A program made the translations under genes and the position numbers. Shown here in pieces: positions 7,876-16,800 of a stretch of 64,000 nucleotides of DNA. The notes under the pieces were generated by a model. That model was not told the DNA's origin and ran no database searches. It saw only the letters and a list, made by a program, of their open reading frames with translations. Where the stretch lies: assembly GCF_000949865.1 (NCBI RefSeq), contig NZ_JWJH01000007.1:118962-182961 (forward strand). The letters run 5' to 3'. Every line of letters starts with the position of its first letter. Within the stretch, counting starts at the first letter, position 1. Source of the stretch: Rhizobium nepotum 39/7. GTDB lineage: Bacteria > Pseudomonadota > Alphaproteobacteria > Rhizobiales > Rhizobiaceae.

Positions 7876-10800
7876 TCAGCGTGCCTGAACGATATCGCCA
7901 AGCAACCCCGCCGCCACGGTGAGGCGGGCAAGGTTGGTGTCGCCGCTTTCGCTGAGCGCACCCAGTTCGGAGACGATGCGATTGACGCGCACGCGGTCGG
8001 CCGCATACCAGGCCTGAACCGGGTCCTTCTCCTTGGCATGTTCCGTAAGAGCCGAGATGACGATCCGGCGTCTCGATGAGGCGATCTGGTCCTGGCTGCG
8101 CAGCAGGGCAAGGCTCTCGTAGTGATCGGCCGGTGCGATGCGCTGGCTGGCGTCCAGCAGACGCGCGACGCGGAAGGTCGAGGAGACGGTGGCGTAGCTT
8201 TCGGCGGCGCGGGCAAGCGTGGTGCCCGCACTTTCGGCGATACGCATGATTTCCGGCACGTAGACCAGCAGGGAAAGCGTATCCAGTTCCTCCAGAAGAC
8301 CGGCAGGAACACCGGCGATTTCCGTGACGCCAAGTTCGCGGCGATATTTCGCTGCCGCAGGCGACAGCGTCTTGATGGCGGTTTTCAAGCATTCGATCTC
8401 GGTCGCCATATCGCTTGCTCCTGCGCCCGCGCTGCGGGTTTGCAGGTAAAGCCTGCTCGCATCGGAGAAGATGCGGGCAATCGTGGCATAAAGCCCGTTC
8501 TGGACCTCGCCTGCGATTTTCCCGTCAAGCGCGTCGATCTCGCTCCACAGGCGTTTGAGGCCGAAACCATCCTCGACGATAACCGCCGCCTTGACGACAT
8601 CCGCCGCGAGAAGGCCGCTCGCATCCGCGAGCTTCTGCACGAAGCCCGGACCGCCACGGTTCACCACGGCGTTGGCAAGTGCGGTTGCGACGATTTCACG
8701 ATGCAGGCGATGCGCCTTGATGTCGTCCGCATAGTTCTTCTGCATCTTGGCCGGGAAATAGTCGGCCAGCAGATGCTGGAGATAGGGTTCGTCGGGCAGG
8801 GTGCTTGCCACCAATGCGTCGAACAGCGTCAGCTTGGCATAGGACAGAAGCACGCCGATTTCCGGCCGGGTCAACGGTTTGCCGGCGGCGTACCGTTCGC
8901 TCAGCTCGGCATTGTTCGGCAAGGTTTCGACCTTGCGGTTCAGCTGCCCGGTTGCCTCCAATGCACCCATCAGACGGCCAAGTTCTTCGCGGTTTGCGAG
9001 CCCAAGCCGTTCCGTCAGCGAGATCGCCAGCGATTGCAGGTAGTTGTTGCGCAGCACCAGCTGCGCCACTTCCGGTGTCATGGAGGCGAGAAGCTGGTTG
9101 CGCTTCGGCATCGTCAGACGGCCGCTATTGACGGCGGAGGCGAGCGCGATCTTGATGTTGACCTCGACGTCTGAGGAGTTCACGCCGGCCGAGTTGTCGA
9201 TGGCGTCGGAATTGCAACGTCCGCCCGCCAGCGCATAGGCGATGCGGCCCTTCTGGGTGATGCCGAGATTGGCGCCTTCGCCGATAACCTTGGCGCGCAG
9301 CTCCGTTGCGTTGACGCGGATGGGGTCATTCGCCCTGTCACCCACCTCGGCATTGGTTTCCACCGCCGCCTTGATGTAGGTGCCGATGCCGCCGAACCAC
9401 AGAAGATCGGTCGGCGCCTTCAGGATGGCCGTCATGATCTCGAAGGGCGTGGCGACGGATTTGTCGAGGCCGATGGCGGCCACGGCTTCCGGCGTCAGCG
9501 TCACCGATTTTTCGGAACGCGAGATGATCATCGCGCCGCCGGAGAGCGTCGAACGGTCGTAATCCTGCCAGCTGGAACGCGGCAATTCGAAAAGCCGTTT
9601 GCGCTCAGTGAAGGATCTTTCGGTATCGGGGTCCGGGTCGATGAAGATGTCGCGGTGATCGAAGGCTGCGATAAGTCTGATCTTTTCCGACAGCAACATG
9701 CCGTTGCCGAAAACGTCGCCGGACATGTCGCCCACACCCGACACCGTGAAGGGGGTCGTCTGGATGTCGATATCCATTTCACGGAAATGGCGTTTTACCG
9801 TTTCCCATGCACCGCGCGCGGTGATGCCCATCTTCTTGTGATCGTAACCGGCCGATCCACCCGATGCGAAGGCATCGTCCAGCCAGAAGCCGGCTTCGCG
9901 GGCAAGACCGTTCGCCGTATCGGAGAATGTCGCCGTTCCCTTGTCGGCGGCGACCACGAAATAGGGGTCGTCGCCATCCAGCCGCAATGTATCTGCGGGC
10001 GGGATGATTGCATCGTCGACGATGTTGTCGGTAATGGACAGCAGGGTGCGGATATAGGTCTTGTAAGCCTCGCGGCCGGCGTTGAAGACTTCGTCACGGG
10101 AGCCGCCGGCAGGCAGGTTCTTCGGGAAAAAGCCGCCTTTGGCGCCGACCGGAACGATCACGGCGTTCTTGACCTGCTGCGCCTTGACGAGACCGAGCAC
10201 TTCGGTGCGGTAATCCTGACCACGATCCGACCAGCGCAGACCGCCGCGTGCAACCTTGCCGAAGCGCAGATGCACGCCTTCGACCTCGGTTCCGTATACG
10301 AAGATTTCGCGGAAGGGACGCGGATCGGGCAGACCATCAAGATGTTTCGGATCGAACTTGAACGCCAACAGGTCACGCGGCGTGCCGTCGGCGTTTTTCT
10401 GGAAGTAGTTAGTGCGAAGCGTGGCGTCGATTGCGTTGACGTAACGCCGCAAGGTGCGGTCTTCATCGAGATTAGGGACGCCGCTCAATGCCGCTTCGAT
10501 CGTCTTGTGAATATCGCCAAGCTTTTTCAGTCGCTTCTTTTCGTCGATAGACGGATCGAACCCGGCCTTGAACAGGGCAAAAATGCTGCGGGAAATGGCC
10601 GGATATTTGAAGAGCGTTTCGGAAATATGCTCCTGCGAATAAACGATGCCGGTCTGGCGCAGATAGCGGGCATAGGCGCGCAGGACGGATACTTCGCGGA
10701 CGGTGAGGCCGCAGGCGAGGATCAGCCGGTTGAAATTGTCGTTGTCGACCTTGCCAGAGAAGGCGGCGAGAAACGCCTCTTCGAGCTTCGGTCCGTAATG

Positions 10801-12636
10801 CGGTAGATCGAGCTCTGCACCGTCGGCAACGGCGAGTTCCATATCATGCAGCACGATGTCGCGCTTTTCGCCATCCGAGATGACGCCGATGTCGAAGGTG
10901 CGTTCGCTGATGACGTTGAAACCAAGATTTTCGAGCAGCGGCACGCGCCGCGAAAGCGGCAGATGTCCGTCGCGATGGAAGATCTTCAGCGAAAGCGTAT
11001 CGGCCGACTGGCCTTCCTGCTGGTAAAATTCTATGCGGACCGGCTCGCCTTTCGCAGCGGCCAGAATATCCGCCATATCGCCGATCGCCTCTTCCGGCGT
11101 GAATGCTTCCTGATAGGCCTGATCCACCTCCAGCACCGGCGCACCCGGTTCGGAAAGCGCAACGAAGTGGTCTATCCAGCGTGCTGCGATATCGCTGACG
11201 GCATCCTCCAACTTGTCCTGGGCGATGCGCGGTGTCTTGCCTTCCGTGCGGCCGACAATGAAGTGGACGCGGGCAACGGCGCCTTCGGGGAAGGCGGGAT
11301 AATAGGCGGAAATATGCCCGTCATAGACTTTGCTCAGATAGTCGCCGATCTTTTCGCGCACATAGGAATTATATTCCTCGCGCGGCACGAAAATGATGGC
11401 CGAGACGAAACGGTCGAAACGGTCGATACGTGCAAGGACGCGCACGCGGGGACGGTCGCTCAGTTCCATGATCTGCTCGATGAAGCGGATCAGAAGATCC
11501 GTCTCGATCTGGAAGAGATCGTCGCGGGGATAGGCTTCCAGCGTGTTCTGCAGGATGCGGCCGGAGTGGCTGTTCGGATCAAAACCGAAATGCCGCTCGA
11601 CATCCGCAATCTTGGCACGCAGCAGCGGGATGTGCTTTACCGAACGCGTATAGGCGGTGGCGGTGAAAAGGCCGACGATGCGCAATTCGCCTATGACATT
11701 GCCGTCCTCGTCGAAACGCTTGATGCCGATATAATCCATATAGGCGCGGCGGTGCACGATGGATTTCACATTCGCCTTGGTGACGATGAGGAAATCCGGG
11801 CCGTCGAGGAAGGCAAGGATTTCAGGCGTTGTCGTCACGGCGTCCTTGCCGAGGCGCAGCACGCGCACATCCGGATCGCTCAAGCTGCCAAGGCCGACGC
11901 CGTCACCACGTTCGATCTTCGCGTTCTTTCCCGTTCCGGAATAGGTGTAATCACGCATGCCGAGGAAGGTGAAATTGTCGTTGCGAAGCCAGTTGAGAAA
12001 CTCCACGGCTTCCGTACGTTCGGCCTTGCGCCGCGACGAACCGCGCTTCGACAATTCGTCGAGCGCCTCGTCGAGTTTCGTCAGCATCGGCCGCCAGTCA
12101 CTGTAAGCGGACTGGACCTGCGCCAGGACGAAACGCAGCCTTTCCTCCAGCGCTGTTGCGGCTGGCTGCGTCAATGGCGCGATATGCAGCTGGATGAGGC
12201 TGATATTCTCAGCGGGATCGTCATCGGGTTCCGCAAGGCGGTAACCCGCCTGCGCCGTTGCGTCGGGCACCAGAATGGGGTGGACCGCCAGATAAAGGCC
12301 GCGATAGCTGCTGGTAACCTCGCCCATGACGGAATCGTAGAGGAAGGGCATGTTGCGGCCGATAATGGTGAGGACCGTTACAGGAATATCCCGGGGGGCG
12401 ACGCCCTCCACCTGGGCAATGCTGATATGCGGCGCATCGCCAGTCCAGCGCGAAAGCGCCTCGAAACTGTGCGCCGCGCTTGCGGCCAGCATTTCGGCGG
12501 AATAATATTCTATGTCGTCGGCGCTTGCTCTTCCATAGAGAATACCCGGATCAAGAAATGGCGCATTTTCGGCAATTGCCTGCTGGCGTGCTTTTTCGAT
12601 CTGTTTTTCGCGTTTTGGATTGTTTCTGTAGCCCAT
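7876..12636 (-). CDS. gdhB: NAD-specific glutamate dehydrogenase, large (~180 kDa) type
   Basis: 1586 residues, the normal length for the GDH-180 class. It converts glutamate to 2-oxoglutarate and ammonium with NAD+, mainly in amino-acid catabolism. The N-terminal ~700 residues hold the ACT-like regulatory domains. The catalytic part is visible around residues 785-1200, including KVARGGLRWSDRGQDYRTEV, VGAKGGFFPK and GGSAGYDHKKMGITARGAWE. The start MGYRNNPKRE has GGAGGA 10 nt upstream. It is a single long gene with its promoter in the AT-rich gap upstream (12637-13178). The symbol is by family convention; no regulatory site is evident. Confidence 0.94.
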   Translation of the reverse strand: MGYRNNPKREKQIEKARQQAIAENAPFLDPGILYGRASADDIEYYSAEMLAASAAHSFEALSRWTGDAPHISIAQVEGVAPRDIPVTVLTIIGRNMPFLYDSVMGEVTSSYRGLYLAVHPILVPDATAQAGYRLAEPDDDPAENISLIQLHIAPLTQPAATALEERLRFVLAQVQSAYSDWRPMLTKLDEALDELSKRGSSRRKAERTEAVEFLNWLRNDNFTFLGMRDYTYSGTGKNAKIERGDGVGLGSLSDPDVRVLRLGKDAVTTTPEILAFLDGPDFLIVTKANVKSIVHRRAYMDYIGIKRFDEDGNVIGELRIVGLFTATAYTRSVKHIPLLRAKIADVERHFGFDPNSHSGRILQNTLEAYPRDDLFQIETDLLIRFIEQIMELSDRPRVRVLARIDRFDRFVSAIIFVPREEYNSYVREKIGDYLSKVYDGHISAYYPAFPEGAVARVHFIVGRTEGKTPRIAQDKLEDAVSDIAARWIDHFVALSEPGAPVLEVDQAYQEAFTPEEAIGDMADILAAAKGEPVRIEFYQQEGQSADTLSLKIFHRDGHLPLSRRVPLLENLGFNVISERTFDIGVISDGEKRDIVLHDMELAVADGAELDLPHYGPKLEEAFLAAFSGKVDNDNFNRLILACGLTVREVSVLRAYARYLRQTGIVYSQEHISETLFKYPAISRSIFALFKAGFDPSIDEKKRLKKLGDIHKTIEAALSGVPNLDEDRTLRRYVNAIDATLRTNYFQKNADGTPRDLLAFKFDPKHLDGLPDPRPFREIFVYGTEVEGVHLRFGKVARGGLRWSDRGQDYRTEVLGLVKAQQVKNAVIVPVGAKGGFFPKNLPAGGSRDEVFNAGREAYKTYIRTLLSITDNIVDDAIIPPADTLRLDGDDPYFVVAADKGTATFSDTANGLAREAGFWLDDAFASGGSAGYDHKKMGITARGAWETVKRHFREMDIDIQTTPFTVSGVGDMSGDVFGNGMLLSEKIRLIAAFDHRDIFIDPDPDTERSFTERKRLFELPRSSWQDYDRSTLSGGAMIISRSEKSVTLTPEAVAAIGLDKSVATPFEIMTAILKAPTDLLWFGGIGTYIKAAVETNAEVGDRANDPIRVNATELRAKVIGEGANLGITQKGRIAYALAGGRCNSDAIDNSAGVNSSDVEVNIKIALASAVNSGRLTMPKRNQLLASMTPEVAQLVLRNNYLQSLAISLTERLGLANREELGRLMGALEATGQLNRKVETLPNNAELSERYAAGKPLTRPEIGVLLSYAKLTLFDALVASTLPDEPYLQHLLADYFPAKMQKNYADDIKAHRLHREIVATALANAVVNRGGPGFVQKLADASGLLAADVVKAAVIVEDGFGLKRLWSEIDALDGKIAGEVQNGLYATIARIFSDASRLYLQTRSAGAGASDMATEIECLKTAIKTLSPAAAKYRRELGVTEIAGVPAGLLEELDTLSLLVYVPEIMRIAESAGTTLARAAESYATVSSTFRVARLLDASQRIAPADHYESLALLRSQDQIASSRRRIVISALTEHAKEKDPVQAWYAADRVRVNRIVSELGALSESGDTNLARLTVAAGLLGDIVQAR

Positions 12637-13178
12637 TTGACGTGGATTCCTCCAAAAATCACACTTTAAGTATAAAAAAGCGCCGTCAATTTACGGATTT
12701 TGCCTTTTCATTCGAATCGGATATTGGCGTGTAATTACGAAGAGTTTAAGAGGCTTTCGTGTTTCTTCAGTCGGGATATGAAATTTTTTTGCTGTTTTTG
12801 CCATGAGGGCCTGTCACGAAGCATTTGACAGTATTTCGGTAGCCAATTTATAGACGGTTCTTTGACCGCCATGTGATGTTGCGGCCACGGTCGAAGCAAA
12901 TTATTGATTTGCGCCAATTTTTGTGGTACACCAACGACACTGATCCACAGCGTGGCATTTGTGTGCCCAAAAACACCACGAAAGCAACACCTCTTTTGCA
13001 CGCGGTTTCCGTGAAATATCGAGCGTTTATGTTATCGAACCCCGCAATGCGGGAAGGTGTGTTTTTGCGTGCACGGCTGGACCAGTGCGGAGTCACCTGA
13101 CGGTTCCCCCGTCTCATCAGGGCCTGACCGACCCAACCCCGGTGTCGCCGGGTATGTAACAGGGAGTTTTTAGAACGA
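12637..13178. other. 542-bp intergenic region between divergent gdh and carD-type genes
   Basis: The gdh-proximal half is AT-rich and should contain its promoter. The carD-proximal ~90 bp has two hairpins in the likely 5' leader (separate entry). Short frames in both directions lack ribosome-binding sites and convincing composition. No tRNA or known RNA is recognised. Confidence 0.5.
13096..13152 (+). promoter_or_regulatory. Two stem-loops in the leader of the carD-type gene
   Basis: CCTGACGG...CCGTC...TCAGG (13096-13121) and CCCGG/CCGGG (13138-13152) lie 27-80 nt before the start codon. They may stabilise or regulate the message; no riboswitch class is recognised. Confidence 0.35.
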
Positions 13179-13748
13179 ATGACGACCCAGCAGAAGAAAT
13201 CTCCAGCACATCACGGTTTCAAGACCGGTGAAGCGATTGTGTATCCCGCTCATGGTGTCGGTACCATTTCTGCCATCGAGGAACAAGAAGTCGCCGGCAT
13301 GAAGCTTGAGCTTTTTGTCATCGATTTCGAAAAAGACAAGATGCGTCTTAAGGTTCCCGTCGCTAAAGCCGTCAGTATTGGCATGCGCAAGCTTTCCGAA
13401 GGCGATTTTGTCGAGCGTGCACTGAAGGTAGTGCAGGGCAAGGCACGTGTGAAGCGTACCATGTGGTCGCGTCGCGCCCAGGAATATGATGCGAAAATCA
13501 ATTCCGGCGATCTTATCGCGATTGCGGAAGTCGTGCGCGATCTTTACCGCGCGGAAAACCAGCCGGAGCAGTCCTATTCCGAGCGTCAGCTTTACGAAGC
13601 TGCTCTCGATCGCATGGCGCGCGAAATTGCCGCTGTCAACAAGATGTCCGAAACCGAGGCTGTTCGCCTGGTGGAGGTCAACCTTGCCAAGGGTCCGAAG
13701 CGCGGCAAGGCCGTCGAAGAGGACGATTCTCAGGAAGAAGCCGCGTAA
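13179..13748 (+). CDS. carD: CarD/CdnL-family RNA polymerase-binding transcription factor
   Basis: 189 residues. The N-terminal CarD_CdnL_TRCF Tudor-like domain is seen at residues ~13-75 (FKTGEAIVYPAHGVGTISAIEEQEVAGMKLE...). The helical C-terminal domain includes MWSRRAQEYDAKINSGDLIAIAEVVRDL. CdnL proteins bind the RNA polymerase beta subunit and stabilise open complexes, notably at rRNA promoters; in Caulobacter CdnL supports growth and cell division. GGGAG lies 14 nt upstream of the ATG, a loose ribosome-binding site. The Glu/Asp-rich tail (EEDDSQEEAA) is common in alphaproteobacteria. A perfect terminator follows. Confidence 0.9.
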   Translation: MTTQQKKSPAHHGFKTGEAIVYPAHGVGTISAIEEQEVAGMKLELFVIDFEKDKMRLKVPVAKAVSIGMRKLSEGDFVERALKVVQGKARVKRTMWSRRAQEYDAKINSGDLIAIAEVVRDLYRAENQPEQSYSERQLYEAALDRMAREIAAVNKMSETEAVRLVEVNLAKGPKRGKAVEEDDSQEEAA

Positions 13749-13770
13749 TCACCGGCCTTTTCCTTTTTTA

Positions 13771-13800
13771 AAAAAACCCGCCAAGAATGGCGGGTTTTTT
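13771..13800. terminator. Strong bidirectional terminator after carD
   Basis: A perfect 13-bp stem, AAAAAACCCGCCA / TGGCGGGTTTTTT with loop AGAA. It also faces the convergent transpeptidase-like gene. Confidence 0.9.
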
Positions 13801-13824
13801 TGTTGGGCGATTGGGGAACGCCCG

Positions 13825-14385
13825 TCAGAGGATGCGAATTTTCGTGCCCTTGTGCATATGGGGCAGGATGCGCCTGATGTCGCGGGGATGGAGAGCGACG
13901 CAGCCGGCGGTCGGCTCATATCCCGGGCGGATCATGTGCATGAAGATTGCCGAGCCGCGGTTGCGGCTGCGCGAAGTGATGTTCCAGTCAAGCACCAGGC
14001 AGATGTCGTAGAGGCCATCCTTTCGCATCATCTCCTCATGGCTAGGCGCAAAAGGCGCCTTGACCAGCCTGTTATAATTGGCATTGCGGGGTTCGTCGCA
14101 CCACAGCATCGATTGCCGCGTCCGCTGCATCGGCAGTGCCGTGGCAATGCCGGCGACAAGACGGTCACCGCGATAAAATCCGTGCAGCAGGCGGGTGACG
14201 GAAATGGGTGATTTTCCGTCTCCTTCGCGTTTCAGTGCGGTGCGGCCGTTGCGACCGATAGCGGCGGGAAAGGTGAGATGCCCGAGCTGCACGATGGCTC
14301 GGCTCATTTTCGAAGGGGTCGGCCGAACCATGAGCGTCGATGCGCGTTTACGTTGTCTAGCAGACTGTTTGCTCATGTTTTTCAC
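13825..14385 (-). CDS. L,D-transpeptidase family protein (YkuD domain)
   Basis: 186 residues. The YkuD motif is near the C terminus: His in IFMHMIRPGY and the nucleophile Cys in TAGCVALHP, followed by DIRRILP. It resembles the short ErfK/YkuD proteins of Rhizobiales, which are proposed to act on peptidoglycan cross-links. No clear signal peptide is seen, and the N terminus is very basic (KQSARQRKRAS). Alternative starts at 14376 (MSKQ) or ~14331 (MVRP) are possible because none has a strong ribosome-binding site. It stands alone between two plus-strand regulators. Confidence 0.78.
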   Translation of the reverse strand: MKNMSKQSARQRKRASTLMVRPTPSKMSRAIVQLGHLTFPAAIGRNGRTALKREGDGKSPISVTRLLHGFYRGDRLVAGIATALPMQRTRQSMLWCDEPRNANYNRLVKAPFAPSHEEMMRKDGLYDICLVLDWNITSRSRNRGSAIFMHMIRPGYEPTAGCVALHPRDIRRILPHMHKGTKIRIL

Positions 14386-14513
14386 GAGATTTTGCTTTGC
14401 AGGTTATCTAACGTGAAGTCATAGCACTTCGTAATATCATGGCAATGGGTTGACCTTTTATCGGCAAACCGCTGAATTGGCTGACGATTGAATAAGAAAG
14501 GCTGAGAATCCGA

Positions 14514-15197
14514 ATGACGGCTCGCACTATCCTTCTCGTGGACGACGACGACGATCTTCGGGAGACGCTGACCGAGCAACTGTCTCCTTATGAGGAATTC
14601 TCGCTGCTTAGCGGTGCAAACGCCGCACAGGCGATGCAGACTGCCAAAACCGCCCAGGTGGATCTTCTCATCATGGATGTGGGGCTTCCGGACATGGATG
14701 GCCGCGAAGCGGTGAAGCTGTTGCGCAAGGGCGGCTTCAAGGCGCCGATCATCATGCTGACGGGACACGACACCGATTCCGATACGATCCTCGGACTGGA
14801 AGCCGGCGCCAATGATTATGTGACGAAGCCTTTCCGTTTTGCCGTGCTTCTGGCGCGCATCCGGGCACAGCTGCGCCAATACGAACAGAGTGAAGATGCG
14901 GTTTTCACCGTCGGGCCCTATCAGTTCAAACCCAGCCAGAAGCTGCTGACGACCGAAGACGGAAAAAAAATTCGGCTGACGGAGAAAGAAGCGGCGATCA
15001 TTCGTTATCTCTACCGCGCGGGAAGCGCTGTCGTTACCCGCGACGTCTTGCTGGAAGAGGTCTGGGGTTACAATTCCGGGGTAACGACACACACGCTCGA
15101 AACGCATGTCTATCGTCTGCGCCAGAAAATTGAGCGCGACCCCTCCAATGCCGAAATTCTGGTGACCGAGAACGGCGGCTACAAGATCGTTCCTTGA
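14514..15197 (+). CDS. cenR: OmpR/PhoB-type response regulator, CenR-like
   Basis: 227 residues. The receiver domain (1-~120) has acidic residues D10-D13, the phosphoacceptor D55 in LLIMDVGLPDMDG, T83 and K105 in YVTKPF. The winged-helix domain (~128-227) ends in TENGGYKIVP. The sequence closely resembles alphaproteobacterial CenR (LLVDDDDDLRE at the N terminus, HDTDSDTILGLEAGANDYV), the regulator paired with CenK that controls cell-envelope functions and is essential in Caulobacter. No sensor kinase lies next to it. The name rests on recalled family sequence, so the class is sure and the symbol less so. Confidence 0.8.
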   Translation: MTARTILLVDDDDDLRETLTEQLSPYEEFSLLSGANAAQAMQTAKTAQVDLLIMDVGLPDMDGREAVKLLRKGGFKAPIIMLTGHDTDSDTILGLEAGANDYVTKPFRFAVLLARIRAQLRQYEQSEDAVFTVGPYQFKPSQKLLTTEDGKKIRLTEKEAAIIRYLYRAGSAVVTRDVLLEEVWGYNSGVTTHTLETHVYRLRQKIERDPSNAEILVTENGGYKIVP

Positions 15198-15247
15198 GCC
15201 GACGCCGTTTTTGCAAATTGCATTTTGCGGATTGAATAGCCGTTTGA

Positions 15248-15274
15248 GCGTCCTTTCTGCGTCTGGAAGGACGC
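15248..15274. terminator. Hairpin after the cenR-like gene
   Basis: A perfect 8-bp stem GCGTCCTT / AAGGACGC, without a T run, 50 bp past the stop codon. It could be a 3' processing or Rho-dependent end. Confidence 0.4.
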
Positions 15275-15360
15275 AAGGCGCTCTGGCATCTTGTATTTTG
15301 AAGACCGATATCCGAAAACCGCTATAGTGGTGCAGGCGGTTTTCTGGAGTAGCAATCAAC

Positions 15361-15816
15361 ATGGCCTTGACGGACGACATCATGCTTCTGGGGCAAGTGC
15401 CGTTGTTTGCTGGCTTCAGCGACGATCAGCTGCGGCTGATCGCCTTCGGTGCGGAACGCCGGCGCATCTCGGCGGGCCAGACATTGTTCCGGGAACATTC
15501 GCCGGCCGAATGCGCCTTTGCGGTGACATCAGGCCATTTCGAGCTTTTCACGGCGGGGCGGGATGGTAAGCCCGTGTTGCAGGCGACGCCCGGCAAGGGG
15601 GCGCTGCTTTCCGAGCTGGCGCTTTTCACACTCTGCGAACGGAAATTCACCGCTGTCGCCGCCGAGGATTCGGAGGTCATCCGGATAACGCGCATCCTCT
15701 TTCACCGGCTGGTGGAGGAATTTCCGGACGTTGCCGATATCGTGTCGGCACGCATTCGCGACAATATCGCTGCACTGGCAGCGGGAGCGGCCCGTTTGCA
15801 GAACCGCTTTGCCTGA
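15361..15816 (+). CDS. Stand-alone cyclic nucleotide-binding domain protein
   Basis: 151 residues consisting almost only of a Crp-like cNMP-binding beta-barrel (residues ~10-125: LFAGFSDDQLRLIAF, LFREHSPAECAFAVTSGHFELF, GKGALLSELALF). The PBC motif is roughly conserved (LLSELALFTLCERKFTAVA). There is no helix-turn-helix, so it is not a Crp-type DNA-binding protein. It may be a sensor subunit or a partner for another protein; the function is unknown. It converges on xthA with an 18-bp gap. Confidence 0.75.
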   Translation: MALTDDIMLLGQVPLFAGFSDDQLRLIAFGAERRRISAGQTLFREHSPAECAFAVTSGHFELFTAGRDGKPVLQATPGKGALLSELALFTLCERKFTAVAAEDSEVIRITRILFHRLVEEFPDVADIVSARIRDNIAALAAGAARLQNRFA

Positions 15817-15834
15817 TTTCGACGGGCCAGCGGT

Positions 15835-16638
15835 TCAGAAGCGGAAATGAGCCGTGACCGGAACATGGTCCGATGGCCGATTCCAGCCTCGCGCTTCGCG
15901 CAATATGTCGATTTTTTCAAGCGAGGGTCCGAGATCCTGAGACGACCAGATATGGTCGAGGCGGCGGCCCCGATTGGCCGCTTCCCAATCCTTGGCGCGG
16001 TAGCTCCACCAGGTATAAATCTTCTCGCTATCCGGCACGTTCAGCCGCATCAGATCGAGCCAGTTGCCCTTCTTGATGATATCAAGCATTCCGTCGGTTT
16101 CCACCGGCGTATGGCTGACGATCTTCAACAGTTGCTTGTGCGACCAGACGTCATTTTCAAACGGCGCGATGTTAAGGTCGCCGACGAGAATGGATGAGGT
16201 GCCGGGCACGCCATCGGCACGAAGCGCCTTCATTTCCTCGATGAAATCGAGCTTGTGGCCGAATTTCGGGTTTATTGTCCGGTCGGGTTCGTCGCCGCCA
16301 GCCGGTACATAAAAATTGTGCACCCGCACGCGGCGCGATCCAACCTCAAAAATCGCCGAAATATGCCGGGCATCGCCGATACCGCAATAGTCCTGCCGGT
16401 GATCTTCGGTCAGCGGAATTTTCGAGGCGATCGCCACACCATGATAGCCCTTCTGGCCATGGATGATGACGTGTTCGTAACCGAGCGCCTTCAGCGGCTT
16501 CATCGGAAACTCGCCATTCGGACATTTCGTTTCCTGCAGGCAGAGAATGTCGGGTTTGTAACGCACCAGAAACTGCTCAACGATCGGCATTCTGAGCCTG
16601 ACTGAGTTGATGTTCCAGGTGGTTATCGAAAACGACAT
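15835..16638 (-). CDS. xthA: Exodeoxyribonuclease III
   Basis: 267 residues of the EEP/exonuclease III family. It acts as an AP endonuclease and 3'-5' exonuclease in base excision repair. Motifs: WNINSVRLR, the metal-binding Glu in CLQETKCP, the catalytic region HGVAIASK, GDLNIAP, and the C-terminal RLDHIWSS and SDHVPVTAHF. The length is standard. Rhizobia often have two paralogues, so the number (xthA1/xthA2) is not assigned. Confidence 0.93.
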   Translation of the reverse strand: MSFSITTWNINSVRLRMPIVEQFLVRYKPDILCLQETKCPNGEFPMKPLKALGYEHVIIHGQKGYHGVAIASKIPLTEDHRQDYCGIGDARHISAIFEVGSRRVRVHNFYVPAGGDEPDRTINPKFGHKLDFIEEMKALRADGVPGTSSILVGDLNIAPFENDVWSHKQLLKIVSHTPVETDGMLDIIKKGNWLDLMRLNVPDSEKIYTWWSYRAKDWEAANRGRRLDHIWSSQDLGPSLEKIDILREARGWNRPSDHVPVTAHFRF

Positions 16639-16749
16639 GCACTTGCTCCGCTTCTATCGCCCCGAACCGCTTTGTTTCGAGACATGTTTCCGGGGCGAAG
16701 GCTTATAACATCGCAATGAAAACGGGAATGTATTTTAGCGGCAAAATAA

Positions 16750-16773
16750 AAAGGCGACCGTAAGGCCGCCTTT
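16750..16773. terminator. Terminator-like hairpin after lolA
   Basis: AAAGGCG / CGCCTTT with a ~10-nt loop, 28 bp downstream of the lolA stop on the minus strand. Confidence 0.55.
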
Positions 16774-16800
16774 CGAATGGTGTCCACGGGCGAGAGAGCC

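Noticed and set aside
12735..13001. 88-codon minus-strand frame in the gdh-carD gap
   Set aside because: Atypical composition, no ribosome-binding site and no domain; overlapping frames on the other strand are equally poor.
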